A stretch of 15,120 bases of DNA, taken from assembly GCA_003650785.1 (NCBI GenBank), contig QMRW01000016.1:1-15120 (forward strand), written 5' to 3'. A program made the translations under genes and the position numbers. The stretch is from Thermoprotei archaeon (GTDB lineage: Archaea > Thermoproteota > Thermoprotei > Thermofilales > B20-G17). Under the pieces are notes generated by a model that worked only from the letters and a program-made list of their open reading frames with translations, was not told the origin of the DNA and did not search any database. This document shows, piece after piece, positions 1 to 6,270 of the stretch. Each line of letters begins with the position of its first letter. The stretch's first letter is position 1.

Positions 1-167
1 GTATCTGGAGCCCTTTTCTCTCTGAAGTACTCCTTTGTGATTTTGTATGGAATTTCAAGAGGTCTTTTCGCCTTCCTTTCCTGATGGTATAGCTAATGCT
101 AAGGTTAGTACTAAGAATAGGGATACTACACATAGACCGCTTATTTTTAATAACGCCTCTTTTTCAT
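1..167 (-). pseudogene. Decayed 5' end of a secreted or membrane-anchored protein gene (runs off left edge)
   Basis: On the minus strand an ATG at 167 opens as MKK, but its frame stops within a few codons. The next frame (about 156 down to 55) reads ALLKISGLCVVSLFLVLTLA, a typical hydrophobic signal-peptide or anchor core, followed by LAIPSGKEGEKTS and a stop. A third segment, back in the first frame from about 71 to the window edge, reads RPLEIPYKITKEYFREKRAP. At least two frameshifts are needed to join them. A box A-like CCATTTAG (189-196) sits about 25 bp upstream of the ATG, as at intact genes in this window. The family is not recognised. An extracellular solute-binding protein is possible but unproven. 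Most of the gene lies outside the window, so the extent of decay is unknown. Confidence 0.5.
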
Positions 168-708
168 ATTATCATCTTTTGTAGTTTCTAAATGGAATAC
201 TTAAACTTCTAATCACTTTAAAAATGTGATTTCACCTCATTACCTGATGATTAATTAGAACATTTGATACTATTCTTAGAATGAGCTATTTATTACTGAG
301 AGACCACTAGTATCACGATATCCTATGGGAATTATAGTGTTCAAGCATAGTAAACTATATGAAAGCCTACTATAACATGGTACTTAAAGTATAGAACACT
401 AAGGAAGACCATAATGAAGGTAAGTACAACCATCATTAAGAGAGAATTACCTTAAGGATTAAGGGGCTCAGCCTACATAGGTTTTGGTAAGCCCATGTAG
501 GTCTTGGAGGTCATTAATCTCAACCTCCCTCGAGTTCATTCATCCCATTTCGTACTAGACCCTATCTATATTCCTCATAGGAGATCATTCAATTAACATT
601 CTGTAGGAGGTACCCGGACTTTGGGGAGGTATTTATCTTAAAGCATGTGCTTACGTGCCTCTTTTGGAACACTACTAACCTAATTCCACACGTGAGGTCT
701 CCACTACT
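168..708. other. Intergenic stretch with no intact gene
   Basis: No open frame here has convincing coding character. Between 467 and 525 two short hairpin-capable segments occur. CCTACAT pairs with ATGTAGG around a central loop, and GGAGGT pairs with ACCTCC 11 nt apart. A short frame from an ATG at 414 begins MKVSTTIIKRELP behind a box A-like TACTTAAAGT (381-390), then meets stops. Its same-frame continuation contains readable but interrupted peptide, so an old decayed gene is possible. Nothing in the stretch can be assigned. Confidence 0.5.
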
Positions 709-749
709 AGGTACTGTATCTATCCACTGAGTACCTAACGGTTCCGTTA
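709..749. promoter_or_regulatory. Two adjacent inverted repeats upstream of the epimerase operon
   Basis: AGGTACT (709-715) and AGTACCT (730-736) form a perfect 7-bp inverted repeat with a 14-bp spacer. Immediately next to it, TAACGG-TT-CCGTTA (736-749) forms a 14-bp near-palindrome. Both lie 27-70 bp upstream of the box A at 776-784. This is where an archaeal activator, or a repressor acting from upstream, could bind. Seeing them is direct. Calling them operator sites for the sugar operon is inference. Confidence 0.35.
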
Positions 750-775
750 AGAGATAACATAATACCTATTGCAAG

Positions 776-784
776 CCTTTATAT
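776..784 (+). promoter_or_regulatory. Box A (TATA) promoter of the epimerase operon
   Basis: CCTTTATAT is centred about 26-27 bp upstream of the ATG at 807. That spacing places transcription initiation at or next to the start codon, so a leaderless mRNA is expected. No Shine-Dalgarno motif precedes the ATG. Confidence 0.6.
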
Positions 785-806
785 CAGCATCTAGTATACT
801 TTAATC

Positions 807-1748
807 ATGCTGAGTACAGTCTTGAAGATATCGGGTAGAGAGTTAGTCTCGATATTCCCCTGGAAGGTAGGGATAGTAGCCTTCATGGCCTTCCCTGAAC
901 TGATCAAGGAAGAGGGTTTCTACGAAGCGACTAATAAGATAGTAGAAGATGAATTCTTCGACATAATAGAGGCACAGAACTATCCAGAGGACGAATGGAA
1001 AAGAGTTAAAGAACTACTGGAGAGTAGAGATGTAGAGTTCAGATTAGCACTTCAACTACCCATACTTAAAAATAAATTAGATCTAAACTCATTAGATGAA
1101 ACTATCAGGAGAAGTGTAGTTAAGAAACTAATTAGTGAGTTAGAAATAGCGTACTCCAGAGGGATAGTAAATGCGGCTATATGTTCAGGACCCATACCCC
1201 CACCAGATAGAGTAGAAGATAGTCTAAGAGCGTTAAAACAGACACTTGTAGAGCTGATTGACTACTGTAAAAGTGCGAGCATAGATCTAGTAATAGAGAC
1301 TTTCGACCAGAAATACGATAAAAAACTTCTACTAGGTGGAATAGACACTGCTGCCAGACTTATAAGAGAGGTTAGAAAGGAGACTGGTTATGATATGGGT
1401 ATACTATGGGATCTAAGCCATGCACCATTACTAGATGAAAAACCAGAGGTACTCAAGGAATATAGCGATGTTATAAAACATATACACATAGGATGTGCTA
1501 AAATGACTCCCGAGGGGTTAAAGGATACACACCCAGTGTTCTATACTAGAGGCGCTATAAATGATGTAGATGATGTTGCTAGACTATTCATAGTACTCCA
1601 CGAGATGGGATATAGAGGAGCAGTGACCATAGAAGTGAAGCCTGAAGAGCATCAGACAAGCCTAGAGATAATCAATACAGCCAAAGGAGTCGTACTACAG
1701 GCATTTACTAAAGCCTTAAAAAAGATAATAGGATTTGAATACAGGTGA
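807..1748 (+). CDS. Sugar phosphate isomerase/epimerase-like TIM-barrel protein
   Basis: This 313-residue protein resembles the xylose isomerase-like (AP endonuclease 2 superfamily) TIM barrels that isomerise or epimerise sugars, ketoses or inositol derivatives with a divalent metal. Candidate metal ligands occur in the expected order: Glu164 in LVIETFDQ, Asp202 and His205 in WDLSHAP, His225/His227 in KHIHIG, and Glu276 in TIEVKPEE. No signal peptide is evident, so it is probably cytoplasmic. The ATG is supported by the TATA box 26 bp upstream. The stop overlaps the region just before the next gene, a glyoxylate reductase homologue, so the two form an operon. The family covers many reactions, so the substrate is unknown. 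IolE-, hydroxypyruvate isomerase- or tagatose epimerase-like roles are all open. Confidence 0.8.
   Translation: MLSTVLKISGRELVSIFPWKVGIVAFMAFPELIKEEGFYEATNKIVEDEFFDIIEAQNYPEDEWKRVKELLESRDVEFRLALQLPILKNKLDLNSLDETIRRSVVKKLISELEIAYSRGIVNAAICSGPIPPPDRVEDSLRALKQTLVELIDYCKSASIDLVIETFDQKYDKKLLLGGIDTAARLIREVRKETGYDMGILWDLSHAPLLDEKPEVLKEYSDVIKHIHIGCAKMTPEGLKDTHPVFYTRGAINDVDDVARLFIVLHEMGYRGAVTIEVKPEEHQTSLEIINTAKGVVLQAFTKALKKIIGFEYR
1744..1748 (+). promoter_or_regulatory. Ribosome binding site deciding the gyaR-like start
   Basis: GGTGA overlaps the stop codon of the upstream epimerase gene and lies 5 nt before the ATG at 1754. It matches the archaeal anti-Shine-Dalgarno core and favours that ATG over the in-frame GTG at 1745. 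Confidence 0.6.
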
Positions 1749-1753
1749 ACTAC

Positions 1754-2779
1754 ATGAAACCCAAGGTATATGTCACGAGAAAACTTCCCTCTAAAAGGGC
1801 AATGGATCTACTATTCAAATACCTAGATGTGGACTTAAGAGAGGAGGAAGTTCCTCCTTCTAAAGAGGAGATGATAGCACATCTAGAGGATAAGGATGCC
1901 TTACTCTGTCTCCTCACTGATAGAGTAGACGCAGAGACCATAAGATCAGCACCTAAATTAAAAGTCATAAGCACCTACAGTGTAGGCTTTGATCACATAG
2001 ATGTAGAAGAGGCTACGGCTAGAGGTATCTACGTCACTAATACTCCCGGAGTATTGACAGAGGCTGTAGCCGATCTGACATGGGCCCTAATACTCGCGAT
2101 CACTAGAAGGATAGTTGAAGCTGATAGATGTGTTAGAACTCCTGGTTGTTGGAGAATAGGGTGGGCACCAGACTTTATGTTAGGAATGGAACTCAATGGT
2201 AAGACTCTAGGTGTAATAGGTCTAGGGAGAATAGGTACAGCTGTAGCCAGAAGGGCTAAGGGCTTCGGTATGAGTATAATATACTATGATGTGATCAGAA
2301 GAGAGGACTTAGAAAAGGAGCTGGGAGTCAAGTATGTACCATTAAAAGAATTACTAAAGGAGGCCGACGTAGTAAGTATCCATGTACCTCTCACTAAAGA
2401 GACCTACCACATGATAAAAGAGGAGGAGTTAAGACTAATGAAGTCCACAGCCTACCTAGTGAATACAGCAAGAGGAGCAGTCATAGACACTAATGCACTG
2501 GTAAAGGCACTTAAGGAAGGTTGGATAAGAGGAGCAGCCCTAGATGTATTCGAACAAGAGCCCCTACCAGCAGATCACCCCCTCACTAAGCTAAAAAATG
2601 TAGTACTAGTTCCACACATAGGTAGTGCTACCTACGAGACTAGAGCTAAGATGGCCGATATGGCTGTAGATAATTTACTATCGGTACTGGCTGGAAAGAG
2701 ACCACCCAATTTAGTGAATCCAGAAGTGCTTAAGATAAGGCCTCTAGAAAAAGTAAAAATGATAGAGTTAAAAGAGTAG
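1754..2779 (+). CDS. gyaR: D-isomer-specific 2-hydroxyacid dehydrogenase, glyoxylate reductase type
   Basis: The 341-residue protein closely resembles archaeal GyaR enzymes, which reduce glyoxylate to glycolate and often hydroxypyruvate to glycerate with NAD(P)H in the cytoplasm. The N-terminal catalytic half carries the family segment TYSVGFDHIDVEEATARGIY and TNTPGVLTEAVADL. The Rossmann loop is GLGRIG at residues 156-161. Catalytic residues are Arg240 (NTARGAV), Glu269 (DVFEQEP) and His288 (PHIGSA). Length is normal for the family. The ATG at 1754 was chosen because a GGTGA lies 5 nt upstream and MKPKVYVTR matches family N-termini. It is the second gene of an operon with the epimerase, which suggests that a hydroxyacid or 2-oxoacid arises in the same pathway. 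Related 2-hydroxyacid dehydrogenases with other substrates cannot be excluded. Confidence 0.88.
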   Translation: MKPKVYVTRKLPSKRAMDLLFKYLDVDLREEEVPPSKEEMIAHLEDKDALLCLLTDRVDAETIRSAPKLKVISTYSVGFDHIDVEEATARGIYVTNTPGVLTEAVADLTWALILAITRRIVEADRCVRTPGCWRIGWAPDFMLGMELNGKTLGVIGLGRIGTAVARRAKGFGMSIIYYDVIRREDLEKELGVKYVPLKELLKEADVVSIHVPLTKETYHMIKEEELRLMKSTAYLVNTARGAVIDTNALVKALKEGWIRGAALDVFEQEPLPADHPLTKLKNVVLVPHIGSATYETRAKMADMAVDNLLSVLAGKRPPNLVNPEVLKIRPLEKVKMIELKE

Positions 2780-3814
2780 CTATCCCCCCACCGTGACAAC
2801 ACTACCTCCAGAGCTACTTGACTCAAGGATAGCGCATAGAACCTTAACCACTGCTAAACCGTCCTCAGGAGAAATGATAGGCTGTTTTTCTCCAATAATA
2901 CAGTCTACTACATGGTGGATAGACTCTTTTACAAATCCTACGAATCTATTGTTAATCTCAGCAGCTACTAGATAGCTGGGATAGATATGGAATTTAGAGG
3001 TGCTGATACTAACTCCTTGGTATGTAGTACTCACGAAGGCCACTCCTTCAGTTCCTATGAACTCTCCAGAGAACTCTACCATAGAAGGGAGAGTATTCGG
3101 TAGTATCCAACAGGATTCAAGTACTGCAGTAGCCCCTTCATAGAATTCAAGTAGAGCTATCACTATGTCCGAGGTATTAACCCCCATGTTGTTTAGAACC
3201 TTACTCTGTGAGAGTGCCCTTACTTTACTTATTTCATCACCGAATATCCATCTTACTAGGTCTACTGTATGACTCATTAGGAAGAAAGCTACATTAGTCC
3301 TAGAAGACCACTTGATCATTTCTATTGGGACATAAATGGTGTCACTTAGTCTAATATAGGCATGAACAGGATCTCCCATCTCCCCATTTTCAAATTGTCT
3401 TTTTACCTCTACAAAGGGTGGATTCCACCTATTAGCGAAATTTGTATAGAGTAGTAGCCCCATACGCTTAGCGGTCTTCACCATATCCTCTGCATCCTTA
3501 ACATTAGTCGCTAGAGGTTTCTCCACGATTACATTAACACCATGCTCAAGAGCACTGATCACAGGGTCTTTATGAAGGAAGTCGGGAGTTACTACGGAGA
3601 CCAGGTCTAGTTCTTCCCTATCTAACATTTCTTCGTAGCTCTCGTATACTCCCTTTACTGTATATTTTTCGGCTACTTCCTTTGCTCTTTTCACCCTTAT
3701 ATCGGCTATAGCTACTAAATCAACACTAGGATGATCCTTGTATGCCTTAACATGAACCTCGCCCTGTATTCCAACTCCAATAACCCCAACTCTCAATCTC
3801 TTACCTACTGTCAT
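2780..3814 (-). CDS. Gfo/Idh/MocA family oxidoreductase
   Basis: This 344-residue protein has the two-domain build of NAD(P)-dependent sugar, inositol or sugar-acid dehydrogenases. The N-terminal Rossmann loop is GVGIQG (residues 13-18), followed by AIADIR at the end of the second strand. EKPLA (Glu98-Lys99-Pro100) is the family's conserved nicotinamide-site lysine motif. MSHTVDLVRW (His182, Asp185) gives the usual active-site histidine region of the C-terminal alpha/beta domain. Length is normal. Its stop codon directly abuts the stop of the convergent glyoxylate reductase gene. A box A-like CTTATCCTTTAT lies 20-30 bp upstream of the ATG. The location suggests a shared catabolic role with the epimerase/GyaR operon, but it has its own promoter. 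The substrate is unknown. Confidence 0.85.
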   Translation of the reverse strand: MTVGKRLRVGVIGVGIQGEVHVKAYKDHPSVDLVAIADIRVKRAKEVAEKYTVKGVYESYEEMLDREELDLVSVVTPDFLHKDPVISALEHGVNVIVEKPLATNVKDAEDMVKTAKRMGLLLYTNFANRWNPPFVEVKRQFENGEMGDPVHAYIRLSDTIYVPIEMIKWSSRTNVAFFLMSHTVDLVRWIFGDEISKVRALSQSKVLNNMGVNTSDIVIALLEFYEGATAVLESCWILPNTLPSMVEFSGEFIGTEGVAFVSTTYQGVSISTSKFHIYPSYLVAAEINNRFVGFVKESIHHVVDCIIGEKQPIISPEDGLAVVKVLCAILESSSSGGSVVTVGG

Positions 3815-4380
3815 GTCTATAGTGAGGGAAGATAAAGGATAAGTCTTTCTTACCAGTCTAGGTATAATGTCGTTAGTATCGTTAATCTCTTAGACTTAAG
3901 AAAAATTATGTAATTGTCTTCTATAATAGTTTCGTTTCATAGATATTAATACATCAAAATTACGAGAAAAATAAAGCTCTTCGATGTGGACGGCTTAATG
4001 AGGATTGAAAAGACGAATCTTAGATGTGTACTCCTATGTCGCTGAGGCTAGTCAGAATGGATATGACCGACTAACACAGGAGACATAGGAGTGAAATTAG
4101 AGTAATAAGAGAATATGTAAGTTTATCAACACCTATGTAAGCAAGAACCCTAGATGAAATAATACGAGAAGAATGGCTCTTATTATCATTACAGATAGTA
4201 GTTGTCTTCCGTAAAATCGAAAAGATTTCAGGTTTAACCTCTGATCTTCGTATACACTATGAGAATCATCATAATATAGGAAATATCCATAATTTCATAT
4301 GTAGCAGGCATGAGTAAGAACAATTAGACTTAGGATCTACTTGGAGTGCATATTCGATCTTAACTTCAGTGCTTATCAGG
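3815..4380. other. Intergenic region, no intact gene; one interrupted frame
   Basis: The first part holds the promoter of the minus-strand oxidoreductase gene and A+T-rich DNA. An 11-bp inverted repeat (4030-4092) is annotated separately. From 4141 to 4314 a 58-codon frame without a start codon reads TLDEIIREEWLLLSLQIVVV near its beginning. It could be the remnant of a gene or chance. Nothing else is recognisable. Confidence 0.4.
4030..4092. repeat. Perfect 11-bp inverted repeat forming a long imperfect hairpin
   Basis: ACTCCTATGTC (4030-4040) and GACATAGGAGT (4082-4092) are exact reverse complements 41 nt apart. Inside them CTG/CAG and TAGTC/GACTA can extend the stem with small internal loops, ending in a loop of about 15 nt. 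No T-tract follows, so it does not look like a terminator. A structured RNA, a protein-binding cruciform or the remnant of a small mobile element are all possible. No ORF crosses it convincingly. Confidence 0.5.
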
Positions 4381-4386
4381 AGTAGG

Positions 4387-4394
4387 ATTATAAG
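4387..4394 (+). promoter_or_regulatory. Candidate box A for the HAD hydrolase gene
   Basis: ATTATAAG is centred about 38 bp before the ATG at 4429. Initiation would fall near 4416, giving a leader of about 12 nt. This is a looser fit than the leaderless promoters elsewhere in the window. Confidence 0.35.
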
Positions 4395-4428
4395 ACCAGC
4401 TACAATACCATTAGCTAGAGATGAGATA

Positions 4429-5115
4429 ATGTTGAAGGCTGTACTCTTCGATTTACACGGCACGTTAGGGTATGTAGATAATCCTGTAGCTCCTACAGAG
4501 GTAGTTAAGATTCTGGAAGCTAAAGGTTATGAGGTCTCGCCGCAAGCTTGGGAGGCGGCAATACGCTTTGTAGGTATTATTGACTTTCCCAAGTTCAAGT
4601 TTGATAACGAAATTTCATTTTTGAGACATGTATGCTATAGACTAGGTATAGAGATTGACACGAATACCTTAAATAAGCTTGTGAAATTATTTCAAACACG
4701 AGAGCATTACAAAGTATACCCGGATGCTACAGAGGTCGTGAGAATTGCTAAAGAGGAATTGGACTTAAAAGTCGCTATAGTCACTACCATTCCGAAGTTC
4801 AAGTTTATGCAGGTCATAGAGACCCTATCACGATATCTAGACCTTATAATGACGGGCTCAGAGGCTGGATGTGACAAGTCTAATCCTAAAATGTACCTAA
4901 GCATACTAGAAGCGCTAAAGTTAACCCCAGAGAAAGCTATCGTTATAGGAGATGAAGAATATGTCGATATAATCTTACCCAAGAAGATTGGAATGAAAGC
5001 GATTCAGATTATCAGAGACGGTACAGAAAAATGTGAATTAGCAGATGCTCATGTGAACAATCTAATTGAGGCTATGAGAATTATTAAAAAATGGATAAGA
5101 AGGTCACGTAAATAA
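4429..5115 (+). CDS. HAD-superfamily hydrolase with an altered catalytic motif I
   Basis: This 228-residue protein has the layout of haloacid dehalogenase-type phosphatases. Motif I is FDLHGTL (Asp8, His10), motif II threonine is in AIVTTIP (Thr119 or Thr120), motif III lysine is in CDKSNPK (Lys150 or Lys154), and motif IV is GDEEYVD (Asp175). An alpha-helical cap lies between motifs I and II, as in the beta-phosphoglucomutase/phosphoglycolate phosphatase subgroup. The usual second Asp of DxDGT, which acts as acid/base, is His here. The enzyme may therefore have altered chemistry or weak phosphatase activity. The start at 4429 places motif I at the usual distance from the N-terminus. An upstream in-frame GTG at 4369 would add 20 residues unlike the family. 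The gene is isolated, with decayed DNA on both sides. The substrate is unknown. Confidence 0.75.
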   Translation: MLKAVLFDLHGTLGYVDNPVAPTEVVKILEAKGYEVSPQAWEAAIRFVGIIDFPKFKFDNEISFLRHVCYRLGIEIDTNTLNKLVKLFQTREHYKVYPDATEVVRIAKEELDLKVAIVTTIPKFKFMQVIETLSRYLDLIMTGSEAGCDKSNPKMYLSILEALKLTPEKAIVIGDEEYVDIILPKKIGMKAIQIIRDGTEKCELADAHVNNLIEAMRIIKKWIRRSRK

Positions 5116-5180
5116 AGCTATACGAAAGAGAGTAATTGTAAGTTAAATAGAATGCGAATTCAAGATGAGGCTTCTAAGTA
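5116..5180. other. Short spacer between the HAD gene and the HEPN-like remnant
   Basis: A+T-rich DNA between two converging genes, one of them broken. No hairpin plus T-tract terminator is clear. Confidence 0.3.
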
Positions 5181-5542
5181 TTAGTCTCCTATGAGTTTTT
5201 TCATAAATCCTATGACTTTCTTACAGTCTTCTAGTGCATCATTTTCATTAAACTCTTCGAAAGGAACTCTTAATTTTCCTTTTAATTGAAATCCACGTAG
5301 TGTGCCCTGGCTCTCCTAGCAAGCCACTTGGTTAGTATGTTAACTATTTCGCTATTTTCAAGTCTAAATTGAGATATGAAAGTCGCGATCTTTACAGGGT
5401 GATATCTTGGAACTTTTATCCTTCTATACGCTAGAGCCGCCATGGCGCAGTTTTCCATAGCATCATATGCTTCTTTGACAACTTTTGACCAGAGAGGCTT
5501 TCCTGTTCTTTTTGCTCTTTCAAATATTACTTCATGCGCAGT
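5181..5542 (-). pseudogene. Broken HEPN-like domain gene
   Basis: On the minus strand a long open segment from about 5542 to 5282 reads AHEVIFERAKRTGKPLWSKV, then KEAYDAMENCAMAALAYR and KWLARRARAHYVDF before a stop. A second segment in another frame, ending in a stop at 5181, reads KGKLRVPFEEFNENDALED followed by CKKVIGFMKKLIGD. One single-base shift near 5285-5300 joins them into a compact, mostly helical protein of about 115-120 residues. The start is also lost: the only nearby ATG (5535) hits a stop after two codons in another frame. The helical layout and RARAHY, which resembles the HEPN RX4-6H ribonuclease motif, suggest the HEPN fold. That assignment is inference from pattern only. HEPN proteins commonly act in toxin-antitoxin or defence roles. 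Confidence 0.5.
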
Positions 5543-5561
5543 CTAAAATCAGTTATGCTTC

Positions 5562-5569
5562 TTTTAAAT
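5562..5569. promoter_or_regulatory. Box A between two divergent decayed genes
   Basis: TTTTAAAT is centred 26 bp upstream of the plus-strand ATG at 5591, an ideal leaderless promoter spacing. It is also about 30 bp from the putative start region of the divergent HEPN-like remnant. Its near symmetry would let it work in both directions. Confidence 0.45.
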
Positions 5570-5590
5570 AGCTCTTGAGAAAGGAAAGAT

Positions 5591-6066
5591 ATGTCCAAGC
5601 TAAAACTCATCAAAAATCTTATCAATTACTTTTCAGGAGCTAAAGGATTCGCTAGGAGTATTGTTACCTTATACAAGGAATACGTATTGAAGGTGTCTGA
5701 TAACTTCGTCTATTCCGTAGAGGGAGAAATACTAACTTATTAAAGTCGAGAACGTATTTTCCTAGTCTTGAGAGAGGAGGGACATAAGCTCAATGTGACC
5801 ATAACTGATTGTTCTTAACCTAGTGACAAAAAGAGAAGACTCAGTACATATTAAGTCTATCAGGAAATCTCATCAAAGGGATTTTCCATACTCCATTGAA
5901 GGAGGTCCTTGGCATGAGCATATTATCGGTACCGGTGGAGCAGCGGCTTCCGGAGATTTTTGACGTTAGAGTATGAAAAATCGATGAATCAAGGGAGATA
6001 GATCGGAATTTACATCTGTCTCAGGAGCTCAAGCCTATGGAAGAAATAGCATACGAGTTTAGGTAG
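5591..6066 (+). pseudogene. Decayed gene of unknown family (two internal stops, one frameshift)
   Basis: From an ATG at 5591 with a correctly spaced TATA box, 50 codons begin MSKLKLIKNLINYFSGAKGF and stop at 5741. The same frame continues beyond the stop with RIFLVLREEGHKLNVTITDC to a second stop at 5816. A neighbouring frame is then open from 5827: it reads YILSLSGNLIKGIFHTPLK and SILSVPVEQRLPEIFDVRV to a TGA at 5974. After that TGA the same frame goes on with KIDESREIDRNLHLSQELK and PMEEIAYEFR to a TAG at 6064. The original product would have had about 157 residues. Readable protein-like sequence across the interruptions argues for recent decay. I do not recognise the family. The first 50 codons could still be expressed. 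Confidence 0.5.
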
Positions 6067-6119
6067 TATCATCATTAACAGCTTATTGGATGTTTAACTA
6101 GTACCTATAATTTGCCGAT

Positions 6120-6124
6120 AAAAA
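6120..6124 (-). terminator. Oligo-T tract after tRNA-Leu
   Basis: Reading the minus strand, TTTTT begins about 5 nt after the tRNA discriminator base. Archaeal RNA polymerase often terminates at such T-runs without a hairpin. Confidence 0.4.
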
Positions 6125-6128
6125 TTGA

Positions 6129-6239
6129 TGCGGGGGGTGGGATTCGAACCCACGGAGGCCTACGCCACCGGATCTTGATTCCGGGGATACCCTGTAAGGA
6201 TCCTGTCCGGCCCCTTTGTCCTGGCTCGGGCACCCCCGC
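6129..6239 (-). tRNA. tRNA-Leu(CAA) with a 26-nt intron
   Basis: The minus strand folds as a complete tRNA of 85 nt once a 26-nt intron is removed. The acceptor stem is GCGGGGG/CCCCCGC, the D-stem CCC/GGG, the anticodon stem CCGGA/TCCGG with loop CTCAAGA (anticodon CAA), and the T-arm GTGGG-TTCGAAT-CCCAC. A 14-nt variable region marks a class II tRNA, and the discriminator base is A. These traits fit leucine and decode UUG. CCA is not encoded. The mature 5' end lies 26-27 nt from a box A that also faces thiL, and a T5 tract follows the gene. Only this one tRNA was found in the window. Confidence 0.93.
6179..6204 (-). other. tRNA intron at non-canonical position 32/33 with perfect bulge-helix-bulge
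   Basis: Around the splice points the precursor forms a textbook bulge-helix-bulge: a 4-bp central helix CCGG/CCGG, 3-nt bulges ACA and AAT, and an intron-side helix GGAT/ATCC. Cutting after the second base of each bulge joins CCGGAC to TCAAGATCCGG and restores the seven-base anticodon loop. The exon junction falls between tRNA positions 32 and 33, not the canonical 37/38. The 5' strand of the central helix is part of the anticodon stem itself, so precursor and mature folds are mutually exclusive there. Confidence 0.88.
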
Positions 6240-6262
6240 TCCAGGATATTTATACTCGATGG

Positions 6263-6270
6263 TTTTAAAG
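6263..6270. promoter_or_regulatory. Symmetric TATA box shared by tRNA-Leu and thiL
   Basis: TTTTAAAG contains the palindrome TTTAAA (6264-6269). Its centre is about 27 bp from the tRNA 5' end (6239, minus) and about 26 bp from the thiL ATG (6292, plus). Both match archaeal TATA-to-start spacing. A purine-rich run flanks it on the tRNA side, as a BRE would. No other candidate box is as well placed for either gene. Confidence 0.6.

Noticed and set aside
467..525. Two adjacent hairpins (CCTACAT/ATGTAGG and GGAGGT/ACCTCC) as an H/ACA RNA
   Set aside because: No ACA box sits at the expected distance and no K-turn is visible, so the hairpins stay unassigned.
414..594. Decayed gene starting MKVSTTIIKRELP behind a box A-like element
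   Set aside because: Stops come after 13 codons and again soon after. The continuation is too weak to separate from chance.
413..746. Minus-strand frame reading LTEPLGTQWIDTVPSSGD with no start codon (about 746-585)
   Set aside because: There is no start, no promoter and no recognisable motif, and nothing continues it beyond the stop.
4000..4016. AATGAGGATTGAAAAGA resembles the 3' end of archaeal CRISPR repeats
   Set aside because: Only one copy is present, with no regularly spaced repeats or spacers and no cas gene nearby.
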